From Cardinalis cardinalis (lineage: Eukaryota > Chordata > Aves > Passeriformes > Cardinalidae): DNA of 64,000 nt. Below, in pieces: positions 51,197 through 64,000 of the stretch (position 1 is its first letter; the number at the start of each line of letters is the position of its first letter). The translations under genes and the position numbers were made by a program. Under the pieces are notes generated by a model, which was not told where the DNA came from, ran no database searches, and worked only from the letters and a program-made list of their open reading frames with translations. The DNA is taken from assembly GCA_014549065.1 (NCBI GenBank), contig JACDOX010000062.1:372001-436000 (forward strand). The letters are read 5' to 3'.

Positions 51197-54100
51197 GTCC
51201 CCTCTTATCTGTCAATGAAAAAGAGCATGCATCTGAAAAAAACTGTGAGGCAAAACATTTACTGAAACAGTGTTCTCCAGAATGTCCATTTTATGTAGAC
51301 CATGTTGTTTTATCTTTTTTAAAGACAAAGTTCTCCCTCTCTAAGGTGGTCTTTCTCATCTCGAGCACTCAAGAGAAAAAGTGTATTGGCTAAAGCACTC
51401 AGTCATCATTAAAAGTATTTCATGAAGCAGTAACTTGATTTTGTGAGCACCACCAGGGACTAGGTGGTGGAATTTTAGGCAGGCAGAGAAGAAGTTCCTT
51501 GTCCTCAAAACACCTTTATTTATACTTCAGTCAGTGCTAGTTTTCCCCCTCTTCCTCCTCCTGCTCTGTACTTCAGACAGAAGCACATGAGGATGACCAC
51601 AAATACAACTCATCTGTTCTTCCAACTCCTTCAACATCACCTGTGTGTGCAGGGATGTACAGGCAGATCTGCTCCTCTACTTCTCACACTAGACAATGAA
51701 ATTATCCTGGTGGATATAATGCACAAGAGAAAGGACTGTGTTGGCTCAGTTTAAGTTTTTTCCAGCCTGCATGAGAAGGGAAGAAACATTCTTCCTTTGG
51801 ACATTTCAAAACCAAAAGAAGACAGAATGACATCAGGCTTCCCTGATGTCTCTGACAAGGCTACCATACAAGAATGCACCACAGGCAACACAGAAAGCCT
51901 TGAATTTTGATTTTTTTGAGAAAATGAAAGAAAAGGGATATTCACAAACACTGCAATACTGGCAGTAGTTGAAGTATTCCAATTGAAATATTCTAATTTG
52001 TCCAACTCTAGATTTGTCAAGTGTGCAAGCTACACTAATAGTTAAGGTCACCACTGTTGTTTATACAGAAGAAAAATTTCCCCAGATGCTATTGGCATCC
52101 ATATTACATTCACCAGTGTTTTCAGGAATAAAGTTAATTGCTGTTGCTAATAGTTCTATCTCATGTAGAAATAGCACAGAAATCAAGTAAGGTTAAGACT
52201 GAGTAAGCCAGTGGGTCCGTGTCTATACAAGGGACATGACCCTTGTTCAGACCCTGACAACATTCATGTTTTCTCATGTGGTTCCTCAAATCACTTTCTA
52301 AATGGATGGTAAGAGTGATGCTGATTACTGAAAAATATGCCTGATAAGCCCTAACTGCCCAGTTCTTCTGTTAAATAGACACAAGANTGGATCTTTTCTC
52401 CTTCAGAATTTTCCCAAATCACATGTAATTAGATATCATCCAACACTCACATTCCCATTCTCATTAGCATTCTTGGTTATATGATGTTTGTATTTTGTGA
52501 TTTTCTGGTTTTAGTAGCCTCTAATTCTTAAGAATGACCAATGTTACCTTTTCACTTTCTAGTCCCTCTGGGCTTTTACCTTCAGAAACTCAGTATAACT
52601 GAGTGCCATGGTGTCTGTTCATTANAAGTCTGTACTTGGAGATCACCTTCCTTGAAGAGTAGATGGCTGAAAGACCAAAGATAGCACTGGAGGTGATGGG
52701 GAGTTCAGAACAAACCCTTCAATGCCTGACTATGGATGAGGACTATGCCACTGCTGACAGAAAAAAGAGCTCTAAATCCAACTCAAAGCTATATGCAGGA
52801 CCACCTGCACTGTGTTGTCTGTGTTGTCTCTTGAGACAACTTCTGTTGTCACATGGCACCAAAATTGTTTGGTTTGAATTGTGTCATTTGGAATATGCAT
52901 ACATTTTAAAAATGCACAAGATANGAGCCTTACAGGATAAAATGTAAAATCTATCTCAAATGAACAGGCTGTGAAACTGAGAGTTTGTGATAAAAAGAAG
53001 GATGAAAGTAATAAGCTAACTAGTGGACACATTGTGAAAAATGTACTAGGTACTCTGAAAAATGGAAAGAATAGGCTTAGAAAGGGAAAATAACAAGAAA
53101 TCCAAATGATACAATGTGAGGTTAAAATAAATAATTATACTGGGAAAAGCTTGGAAACATTGTAAATGGGAACATCTGAAAATACTTGCAAATACCTGAA
53201 GACTTATTTTGTCTTTCATAAAGGCACTGACCTGTTAATAAAAATAAGCCTAACAGTACCCAGATAGATTGGGACTGGGATATATTTCATTAAAAAATAC
53301 ACTGCTGAGTGCCTGAAGAAAGCCCTGTGGCTATATCTCCTGCTGTATCCATCAGTTGTGAGTTAGAGTGTTCCCATACCTTTGGCTGTGTCTGCAGGCC
53401 TGTGCCCATCACAGATCATATGGACAGGAGATTATTGTGAACAAGCACATCAGTGCAGGACACCTCTGAAGAAAGTCAGGATGAAAAAGCAAATTGTTCA
53501 ATATTTGTATTTCCTAACACACTGCCCTCAGTAGATGGGAAGGAAAACAGAAGTGAAATCTTCCACAAATAGCTATTCTGATTTTTAAACTAGTGTAGGT
53601 TAAAAATTGTTTGTACTACTTNCCTATCAAGCAAAATCAATGACGAAGCAGAATGTTAGATGAATACTATAATTTTGAATACACATTTATAATTTGTACT
53701 TGCATTTGTGTAAGATAACAAATTTTGTGTACTCAATTAAGAAATACCAATATATTTATGGNTTATCAATCCAAAGTTGCTCAAATTTTAGCATTCGGAT
53801 TTGTGAATTATTCATAAAATAGCTGTGCAGTAGGAATTATTTATAGAAATGTTGCTGAAAATAGCACTCTTTTTAGAGTGAGTCTAGTAAAAGAGAAAGC
53901 TAATTTTGTTAAATTGTTTAGATCAAATTATCTGCTTAGCCTTATTATTGAGAATACAGTGCAGTCTATTTTTAACTACAGAGTAGGGCTCTCAGCACTT
54001 CTGAGAAGAGTGAGATAGAGCCTAACACATTCCACTGCTGCTGTTCTGGAGGCCTGCTGTGAATATGCAATCATGAATGGATTCAGTGTATGAATTTGCT

Positions 54101-57100
54101 TTGAACTGTACTATCTTGTACTGTGTTTCTGGGAACTGTTAAGCCATCTTGTTCTGTTTCTGTCCAGAGTTCTGTCTTTTGAGGATATCATACATTACTG
54201 CAGAAGAAATAAAAGAAATCTTCCNTAAGAGAAAGAGTAGGCAGAGCAAACAACATGACTGTTTTTATGGGATTCACAAGGGATTTGTATAGTACAATCT
54301 CAAGAAAATAGATTTTCTTATTCTGTAGCTAGAAAGAGAATGTGTTGGAGTCTCAGGTACAATTAAAATGTGTTAGGAGCCCTAGGCCAGTGTTTCTATA
54401 CAAGAACCAGTGTAGTTACAAACTCTATCTGCACTGCAGCAGGGAAACAGTGGCAAAGGCTGAGGATTGACTTATGGCCTTATCTCTGGTATCTGTTTCT
54501 AATTGAGAGATGCTGCAGCCCCTGAGTACTGTCACAAGTCAAACAAGTTATACCAGTTAGACATCTGACTCTAACTAAATTCCCAGTTGTAATTTTGTGG
54601 TGTTACTGAGTCTAGAGTGGTGCTGCCATCCCAAGCCAGTAATTACTGGCTGTGCCTGGGCCTGACATCAGCACAACACTAAAAAGTTAGATAAGACAAA
54701 ATCTGTCCACCATTATTTAATACCCTTGCCCCCATTTTCTTCCTTCCCTCCTCACTAAAGGAATCCTAAGCTTAAATAACAAGAGACATTTTTTGCATAA
54801 TTTCTGTCACCAAAGGTTCTCAGAGAAGTCTGGCTGAGGACCCATTCTAGCACTGGAAAAAAGTCTGTTTTCTGTGTAGGGGAATTGTTAATTGCCTTTT
54901 CTCCTCTCCCTGAAACCTTTTTAACAAAGAAAGTCATGCTGCTATTTACTCCCTGTTCGTCATTAACTAAATAAAACTCCATAAATATTTCATTCTGGTA
55001 AAATCTTAATATTCAAATAAACCAACATACTCCAGCAAACCCATCAATTATTGCAGATTACTCAGAATTGATCAGGCACATATAAAGATTTGTTTCTGCC
55101 CTAAACAATAGTTATTAGTGTTTTGTGTTTGGAAAGAGAAGTTAATACTGTCTTCATTCCATTTGTCTGGTGAACCAATGAGCAAAAGCAATTTCCAGAG
55201 AAAAAAATGGTGACATCCTTAGTGGTGTAAACTAGGTACCATAGTGAAGACAGTCACTTCAGGATTAGTCCTAGATATCAGAAGACACAATGTGCCTCTA
55301 TAATTTTTGAGAAGACAGGTACACTTGCATAATACAGTGACATTTGATGCTTAGAGTGATCACTAGCAACCACCTTAAAGAACACTGAGAGTTGCATTTC
55401 ATACACAGAAATGTTTGTGGAACTGAACATCATTTATATTCAGTNAGGATTTCGCTCATCATTTTTCTATTAGTTATCATGCAGACACTGTTTCATTTTT
55501 TGCTAACACCAGGCCTGCATATCTAAAAAATACAGATATGGTAGTTTGAACTCACAGTTCTGGGGTTTTTTTTAGCTCAATTTCCAGGGACTAATTTGAG
55601 AACAGTGCAATAGCAGANTGTGAAAAAGAGAATGGTTCCATTCTTTCTGGGCACAGTAACAGACAATGTCTTTTACCATGCACCAATTACTGTAACCAAG
55701 TAATTAGGTTTGGTAAACAGGCAATATGGAACAAAATTCTTAATCCTTATCCTGTCTAACTGAATAAGAATTTAGGGATTTAGCTGTGTTTAACAGTTGC
55801 TTCACATTATTAATATAAGNTTACCTTTACCCTGTGTAATGGTGAGAGAATATGTTACCTAGTGTTTGGTATTCATTGTACTCAATCTAGAAACAAAATG
55901 CATTTATATGTTATTGTCTCACATGCATTTATTTTCTCCATACATTGTGAAATAGCATACAAATGTGTTACTTCCTTGTACACAAGTTATATTTTAATTA
56001 TACCACATCTGCACCTCACAGGCTAGATTTCACCACCAGTGTATTCAATTACAATCAATAGAGGTCACTTCCAGTTCTACCTCCCTTGCTGTCACTCCAA
56101 GGCTTTAGCAATTTAACTGTGGGTTCCTATTCATGGCAAGAACACACATTCTTCAGAGCACATGGAAAGTAACTGGATTTTAAAATTCCTCTTTGTTGCT
56201 AGGCTGGACTGAACACATTAAAGTATTGAAATTAAATATTAATATTTGATACACAATGAAATAGAAAATAATTCAGTCTNAATTGTTCCAGACTTAAATA
56301 ATTTCTGTGAATTCCAGTTTGGTTTACCAAAGAACCCAAGCTTGGATAAGCTAAGATTAACCTTATGAAGCAGTTTTGTGGTGTCTCTCTGAGAAGCTCC
56401 CATGGCCCTTAGGGGATGGCTGATTAACTGCACTGCTGGGCAGCTCCCCCTCCATGGAGCTTCCACAGCATGCCTATCAGGAAACCCTCACTGTTCTATT
56501 AGCCTACTCTTGTACTGACTGAACCTGAAAAGATGCAAGTGCCAAGTGACACAAGTTGATCCCTTGTCCNAAATGAAAATTGTGTTCCAAAACCTTCAAG
56601 CTTTTCTAGCACATACAGGGACAACTCATTTCCAGATAAGGTAGCACATTCTTTCTCTGTTTATAAAATTGTAAAGAAAGCCTTTGGAAACCATANAGGT
56701 CATCTACTTCCAAATTATGCTCTGGGATACAATTCTCAATGATCATTGGGTTGGTTTGCTATTATATGAACAACACAGAGAAAGATTTCTCTCCCCCTTT
56801 AATCCCAAAGATGTTAATTATTGCTATNAATAAAAGAAAGTATTTACTATTCTTGTCACACCGACTCATTTGCAATGGCATATTATCTTGGGAAGAGAAT
56901 TGTTTTTGTATTCCTCCCTATTCTGAAATTCTCTGTAGCTCCCTGTGGGAAGAACAAAAGAACAGGACTCGTTCTTCCTCAGCAGTCACACAGCTGAGCT
57001 CACAATATGATACTGAGTTCATAATGCTTCCAAGTGTTTACCAAAATAAGAGAGAGAATGATGTTTGTTGTGTTTGACTTCAGATNATGAAATTTCAGGA

Positions 57101-57877
57101 GTCTATACTCCTGTACAAATGACAGGGAGGAAAGACTAGTCCAGAGCTCATTTTGGTTTTTCATGTTCCTTGTTCTTTCCATTCTTATTCATTCCCCATT
57201 TACAAANGCAATAATGTGGAAGAAAAAGTATTTGTAAAGGGACACAGGAGGGACCCTTCTTTTGTTCACTCTGACACTTGGCATTTATTTTATCTAATTT
57301 TGGCAAAATTACATTGCAGCTGTCTGGAAGTGATATTTAGTCTGTTATGAACTCTGTAGGAAGTGTTTTTAGATTTTATTTTGTTAAGCCTCCTCTTAGT
57401 ATATTATTTCTAATTCATGTGAGTTGCATGAACCTGAGAGTTCCATTAACCTTCATTATGCCTTCTCCTCACTTCATAGTCTGAGCTCACATACAAACAC
57501 AAAGAAAATATTGAAATGAAACAGTGTCTTTAAAAATATTCCAAACTTAAACTACCGATTTAAGGAGGCACGGCTACCTTATCTATGCATAGATCCCACC
57601 ATTGTTCTGCTTAACTGCTTTTAGTGGACCTGAGCCCAATCAATAGTGACTGACATTAGCCTTGGTTTCTTGTCAGCTCAGAAGAGCTCATTTTCTGTCA
57701 CTGCTNCCCTCTAAAAGCACTGCTCATTTTAATGGTATTTTTGGGGATCATATCCCCCCACTTTAATCTCAGATGAAAAGCAAAAAAGTTTCTTAGGTAC
57801 TTGAGAAATTTTTCTCCTTTCCAGTTCGCTCCCTCCACCCAGAAACAAATCTTGTGCTCCATACTTTCATCAGAACG

Positions 57878-57960
57878 CTCACAGAATCATAGAAGATAAA
57901 CTAGAAACAGAAGCTTCAAAATGCCTTTAATCCATTCCTCCAAAACAGAACAATTTAGCA
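57878..57960 (-). mobile_element. Possible highly degraded CR1 remnant
   Basis: CACAGAATCATAGAA at the start matches the reverse complement of the CR1 terminal repeat (TTCTATGATTCTGTG type). The following bases only loosely follow the CR1 pattern. It could be chance. Confidence 0.3.
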
Positions 57961-60132
57961 TACTTGCATCATAAAGTCTTAGCCCTGCCCTAGAAACACA
58001 GCGAAAATTAGAGTGCCTTATGGTGACAGATGATGTCATAAGAGCATTTTCTCAAAAGTAAAATGAACACATTTGTCTCAAACTAAGACTTCAGGCCATT
58101 TGCTCTGAAGTCTTCAAAATCAGTGAATTAATTGTNTGAGCATTACAGTTTTCACTCCTCCTAACTTGTAACTATGTATGGAGCTGGCTGATGGAATATG
58201 CAAGTGTGACTGAGGAGATCTAAATACTGCGCTGTGGAAAAGAAAGGAAAACAGTCGATCAAGTTAGTGCTTGATCAAATGTCACAAATTACATGCAGCC
58301 TGTAGTTCAAGAATGTTATTCTAAAGATATCTGGCATTCCTTATGTTCCCCTTTAGGCTTTATATCACTTCNAGTTCATTAACTCCTTTGTTGATGTTGT
58401 CTCAGTTGCAAAAGATGGTAACTTACATTTTGANTTTCAAAAACATGTTCCAAAGAAGNGGCTTGATCCTGCTTTCCTAGGAAANTTTCTTAGAGACTTT
58501 CTATTTCAACCAACAGGATGCTGCTTGTACTAAAACCACCTGAGCCTCCCTCCTTCAGCACTGTGCAAGGTCTGGGTTCAGAAAGTGGGGGTGTTGCTGT
58601 GTTCTGGACAGGCTCTTCTCTTTAGTGCAGCACAGGATGGACTTGCCTGGAAAGGTTTACCTGTCGCCTGTTTCAGAAACCCACTAAAACACAGATATCT
58701 GTGAAGTCAATGGTACTTGGTCATGTAACATTGCAAGGAGAAATGTGCTAATTGATTGAGAGCATGACNCAGTTTCATAAATTCATATTATATTTTATAA
58801 AACCCTTTAAAAAGTTGCAGTACAGGTTCCTCAAATCTATGTGTTGTTTTCAAAGAGTAACCAGTAATTTGCGTGTTACTTCAGAGGCAGAACCAATATT
58901 CATAGTCTTGCATATATTGCTTTAGTTGTAGGATATCTATGAATCTGTATAATAAGTAGGTAAAAAAGGTACTGAAATAACAATCAGTAAGGTTCCGTAA
59001 GGTGGAATATGAGGTTTTCTCTCCTAATTTAAGGGATTAAATAATTGATTCATACAGAAAATTATCTCCAGTGGCTGATTAAAACAATAGTTGTTTCACT
59101 GAGCCACAAAAAATTTTATTNATATTTACATACCTTTGTGCTTCAGTAAAACTAAATCAGTCCAGGGTANTGGGATTCTTCCATGCATGGAAAAAAAGCC
59201 ATCAAAAAGCATTGCTGTACACAAGATTTTTAGGAATATGTCCACACTCCTTTACTATTGATAAGGAACTCATGAGAGACAATAACACACCAGTCCTTTT
59301 CCCTTAAATTTGTATCTCAGTACCAGAGGCTGGCATTTCTGCTGCGTTTTCCTAAAGATTGCCTTTCAGGACCCTCTGACANGTATCCAGTAAAAACACC
59401 AGAAAAGGCCTGACATGCTCATAAATCACTTTCTACTGCAGCCTTGGTGTTGCCAGGAGTCCCTGCTCATTGCAGCATAACCCGGAGCTGAGTGCAGCCT
59501 GTGATGCCAACCAATGCCTCCAGGAAGACAATGAGGAAGAGAGAATCATGTAATCCAGGGAGTTGTCATGCTCAGACATCCCTGTTCAGCCACTGCAGGA
59601 CAGCTAGAGAGTCCCAAAGCATCCTCACACAAATCAGAAAGCTCCTGTTTCTTGATTTNTGTTAGCCTTCACTCTTACACTTCCATCCTGCCCTTTCTGA
59701 AAGAGCTCAGTTTTCAGCTGCAGTAGTTTTCTTTGGCAGACTGTAAGTGTATTACCCAGTAGGAGCATCATACTAGACTGAGGAAAAGTCTTAAGAAAGG
59801 GTCACAGAGGATAAGGAGTAAAGAATATTATCTTGTTCAGTTTAATCTATTATTTTTATTTGTATTCTTCTTCTTTAATCTTACAATAGCATGTGGAGTA
59901 TTTTTTTTCTTTTTTCCTCTCTTACATTAGATTGCAGACAACTGTTTGCCAACCCAGAAGGCTTAAATTACAATATGAATACAGACTGTGAATTGCCTTA
60001 GATTCCTCACAATTACCCAAGACTGACTTCGTGCAGCAAAGCTGTCTGTATAGAATGCTGAAAGGCTTTTATCCTGCTGCTTACATTCAGAATGCATAAA
60101 ACAGTGTACTGTGTTACAGCTATGTTGCAGTT

Positions 60133-60151
60133 CTTATGCCTTTGGCATAAG
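60133..60151. repeat. Short inverted repeat: 8-bp arms, 3-nt loop
   Basis: CTTATGCC at 60133-60140 is followed by TTT and then GGCATAAG at 60144-60151. It is short enough to be chance. Confidence 0.6.
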
Positions 60152-63100
60152 TAACAGTGTTAAGTAATTTGGAAATNTAATCAGGCCCTCAACATCTGAT
60201 AAAGCACCTTCTTGTTTAGGGGTGCTTTTCTTTTCCAAGAGACTGATATTCCCAACTGTCAGCCCTTTCAGTTTCCATTGCATTTTTAAAGGAACTCTGT
60301 TGTTATATNAGCCGCGCTATTTTCCTCAGATTGTCGTAGAGGTAAATAATATTTGATTATCATCTCTAGAGGCATCTAATATTTANAATTTGAAATTTTT
60401 TGCATGCAGACTGTGGGGTCAGTTTTCCCTTTTTTATTATTTGTAAATTTCCTTGAGAATTCTTTTATCTAATGGAGCAGCACTTGCACTTTTTGCTCTG
60501 AAACAATGTTGTTTCCAATTCATTACATAAGGAGAAATGAGGCATCTTGTGAAGTAAGCATTAGAATATGAAGTCAGAAAGTCTGCACTGCTAAGCCAGA
60601 TTGGTCTTTGGGGAAATTGGATATTTCCACTCCACTAAAAAGCTATTATAATAACATTTTTTTGACTGCCAAGCAAGCTGCACNAGAGGCTTCATTTGCT
60701 CCCTGCTTAATGTATCTGACTCCTGATACCTCACTTTTGAGTCAAAGCAAGAGATTTTACCTTTTTTTTTCTGTGAATCTCTTGNACCTGGTGACTCCCA
60801 ATCTTCATTCCTATACTGGTTTAGTTAGATTCTAGTATTCTTGCCAAGTCCAGGACAACATAAACTTGCAGCAATGCAGGAACAATATCTTCTGAATTAA
60901 ACACTAATTCCTCTAAGGCCCAAAGTGCAAAGAGAAAGAGTAAAAACAATAAATTACATTTGTATCTAGATAGAATTTGCATTATACATTATACAACCTT
61001 GGCTTTCCAGCTTTATCTCTAGAGCACAGTGCTACTGAGGTACAAGCTGAAGCCTCATCTGCCTTGTAAACCAGGGTTTTTATCTCCTCCCCTCTGCCTT
61101 CTTGCTCTGGTGTGTTACCTGATCTTGTTACATTTTGAAAGAAATATTTCCAAATCGAATATATTCTGTCTCTGAGACTGCTGATCAGCTCAAGGGATTT
61201 ATAGCAGTGACATTTCCTGTACATGGAATTTATAGCAGAAATTAAAGTCTTCAAGGATCACTGATTGAGATACTAATTTGTGTTTTCCTAGCTGGTCTGC
61301 ATGTAGTGCATAGNCCAAAATTTATTTATAGGTAATTCATTATACCCTCAAGGAACAACAAGGAAAGTCCAAACTAGGAAGGCTTATCACACTAGAAGGA
61401 TTTAGCAAAGCTAAATNTACAGTCTGATACCTTCATTACTTAATACAGGTACCCTCAAGCTCCAGCTCCTGAGGGAGTTTTTGACCCTGCAAGAGAAGAT
61501 GNAAAATCTGCAGCCAGAGTTCTTCTGCAAAGAGATCCATATCTGTGAATCTCAGCTGAACTCAATTGTTCTAACCCCAGAAAGCAAACTGTAGCACTGT
61601 AGAAAATTAATACACACTAAAGGAGGGTTCCAGGTTCATGTATGTATATAAGCCAGGTAAAGTTTTTAGGAAGTTGTGTCATTTATTGAACTGACAGATA
61701 GAGAAAATGGTTTGCTAAGGGAAAGAATCAGCAATTTATATGGGTTAAGAAACCATAACCAGGAGTTCTGAATAATCAAAAATACACAAGAGCTACAAAC
61801 AGCTTCTGTATAGCTCAGATATCTAACTTAACAATAAACAAACATGAAAAACTGCCCACAGAAAAACATGAGGGTAGAAATCAGAATAAAACAAGATTGC
61901 TTCAATGTCTCCATTTAGGTGTGTTTTTGTAGCCTGCTTTCCTGGCACTGAAGCATTCTCATAGACTGTGGGTGTAAGCAACAAAAGCAACAACATAAAT
62001 GTATTTCAGGTCTCTATCAATTTTTCAAAAGAAATAAAGTGCCTAAACTGATACGTATTCTAAATGCTTTGAAAAAGAATTAGTTGCTTAGCCAAAAATA
62101 TCCATTCTTCTTACTAATAAGCCATTGAATTTATGTGAAATGACTTGATTGACAAGTTTCTGAGGATCAAAAAGTCATTTTCAACCTAAGGACTTGTCTT
62201 TCACCNATTAATAAATTATTAAAAGGAAACATTTTGTTTTATATCGGTCATTTAATAAAATCCCCAATGATAAATTTAATGGATGGATGAAAAATGGGCA
62301 TGTCACAAACTTTATCTACTGAGTTTNCCTTTAAATCATGAACTTCTCTGTATTCTGAGTTCACTGAACAACGTATCAAAAAATCTCACAGCCCAGAGCA
62401 GAGCTTAACAATGTGAGGAGAGGTAATCTATCCAAACCAGGAGGGTTGTGATAGAGCTCTGGTGTAAATCATGCAAGTCACACTCAGCCTTTAAAAACTG
62501 GTTTTGACTATAATGAGCACAAACTGTCTGCAGAGTGACTGTCATGTAATTAAGTTACTCCAAAGCTAAAACTTAGCACTTTATTTTAAAACTCCCCTTA
62601 AATCCCTCCAGGAAAATGTGGTATAAAATCAGGTTGGGTTTTGTTGAAGTGCCCTTCAGGAAATGACTTGTATTGTCTGTAAAACTTGTGTGTGGCAGTA
62701 AAACAAAAAGATCTTCCAAAAGGGATAATTTAGGATATTATTAACAGTCTTGAGGCTAAAGTTGTCATCCCTTGCATCAGATATAAGGCCTGCAGAAGTC
62801 TGTTTCGTAAACAGTCTAAAGCAGATGAGAAGGTGCAACAAACTAATGCTTGGTTTCTTGGGGTTTATGTCTTCTGAAAAAGCCAGTGTCTTTTAAACTG
62901 TCTGTTACTGCCTGTTCAGTGGGAAGCTTTCCTGTTATTCCTGATGGTCCCCTGCTGAAATCCTGCATTAATGGGCCTGCCCACCGTCCCCTTGACCACA
63001 AGAGAGAAGTAGGAACATAAACAGAAGGAGTTTCCCTGTAGCAGCCATATTTTCATACTAGAGAATGTATTTTCACCTTCTTTTTTCTCCATTATATGCT

Positions 63101-64000
63101 ATATTTAAAAAAAAATGAAAAATCTAATTCTTTCAAATAGCCCTATGGCATTCCATCTGGCCCCAAAGATAAATGTTTTCCCAAAGCACTGGCTGAAGTA
63201 GATTCCATCTGGAATCACTTTTCTCCTTATTTGTGACAGATTGACTCTGTTGTATGCATAAGAAAACAAATAAGCAATAATTTGTTCCATCAAAAAGCAA
63301 AAAGTCAGTAAAAAAATATGTGTGAAATACAGTTTCTTCAGTTTCCCACTTTTGAGTTCCACAATATTATCTTCAGCATCTTCCCATTTCTGTCAAACCA
63401 TCTCCTTTTATATAGATTTTCAATCATTTTATTCTAGTTTAAATCTAAAATGGATTTTCAAAGCTAACCATTAGGAGCCATCATGCTTTTTTATTGCTAT
63501 TTAATTGCCTTAACACCACAAGCACTTTGACAAATTGGCTTAGGCTTTTTTTTTCAGTTTCATGTTAGTAGTTTTTACTGTTATTGCTTAATGTTTTGGT
63601 GCTTTTTTAGAAGCAGGAAATGGGAATCTTAGCTAGGAATACACTAATACAAGACAAAATCTCAGAACAGAATTTTTGCTTGGTCAGGAGAGAGGGCTAT
63701 AAAATACAGATAAGAACTTTATAGTCTGAACTGTACAGTGGCTTTGATTGAAATTTCCTGTTCTTGTTTTGTGGTCCTTGATATGAGTTTGTGCATGTTT
63801 TTAAAATTGTATTTTTGGATTGAAAACACTTTCAGAGCTCCAGCACAAGTTTTGTGTCCAGTGTTATTTTTTGCCCTTGTACAAATAGTTCTACTTTCTG
63901 TAGCACTGCTAGCCAAGCTGCAGAAACTAATTACAAGATTTAGTAGAAATATTTTATTAAAGTTCTCTGCCATTTGCTAATAAGTTAGTTAAATCTCCCT

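Larger units (their letters stand above)
43485..64000 (+). other. OLFM3: OLFM3 first intron (5' part), no further exon found
   Basis: This is non-coding AT-rich DNA downstream of the splice donor. I looked for the expected next exon (protein TQISPKEGW then a Cys-containing GRCICTVV block) and for the other OLFM3 start exon (MSPPLLKLG type) and found neither. The ORFs inside are short, not similar to anything I know, and often interrupted by N. The stretch holds simple repeats (51174-51196), small inverted repeats (46423-46470, 60133-60151) and a few AT-rich blocks that might be conserved elements (53650-53950, 62030-62340). Otherwise I see nothing in it. Confidence 0.7.

Noticed and set aside
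58248..58267. GATCAAG...CTTGATC inverted repeat
   Set aside because: Seven-base arms are expected by chance in 64 kb.
43485..64000. Search for OLFM3 exon 2 or the alternative MSPPLLKLG-type first exon
   Set aside because: No stretch encoding the expected residues next to splice signals was found. Both probably lie outside the window.

Overview
The window looks like nuclear DNA from a bird, probably a songbird (passerine). The DNA is AT-rich and almost free of open reading frames. It carries chicken-repeat-1 (CR1) LINE fragments and two solo LTRs of kinds I associate with passerine genomes. It also has one sharply bounded CpG island. Isolated single N bases are scattered throughout, which looks like masked ambiguous or heterozygous positions rather than assembly gaps.

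Layout. From 1 to about 42,300 I find no gene. This is non-coding DNA holding a 280-bp solo LTR (4684-4963, 6-bp target duplication), a CR1 3' end (about 14465-14728), a reverse-oriented CR1 fragment (about 35429-35632), a 416-bp solo LTR (39614-40029, 5-bp target duplication), several microsatellites, and a set of unusually good short-loop inverted repeats (13249-13296, 22550-22624, 32242-32282 and others). A 13-bp minisatellite of seven units (42340-42430) lies just before the CpG island. The island (about 42780-43930) holds GC boxes, a strong G-quadruplex candidate and one coding exon of 23 codons (43416-43484), which ends at a splice donor. I recognise this exon as the alternative signal-peptide first exon of OLFM3 (olfactomedin-3, noelin-3). 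From 43485 to 64000 the sequence is best read as the first part of a long intron of that gene. I could not find exon 2.

How it fits together. The window appears to be the gene-poor region upstream of OLFM3, one of its promoters, and the beginning of its first intron. The only supported protein-coding sequence is the 69-nt exon. Nearly all longer ORFs are chance ORFs, including several hundred-codon frames inside the CpG island that are open only because GC-rich DNA has few stop codons. I found no CRISPR array, operon, rRNA, convincing tRNA or undescribed gene system. The most noteworthy items are the exon with its two upstream ORFs, the quadruplex and minisatellite at the promoter, the two LTRs with intact target duplications, and the near-perfect inverted repeats.
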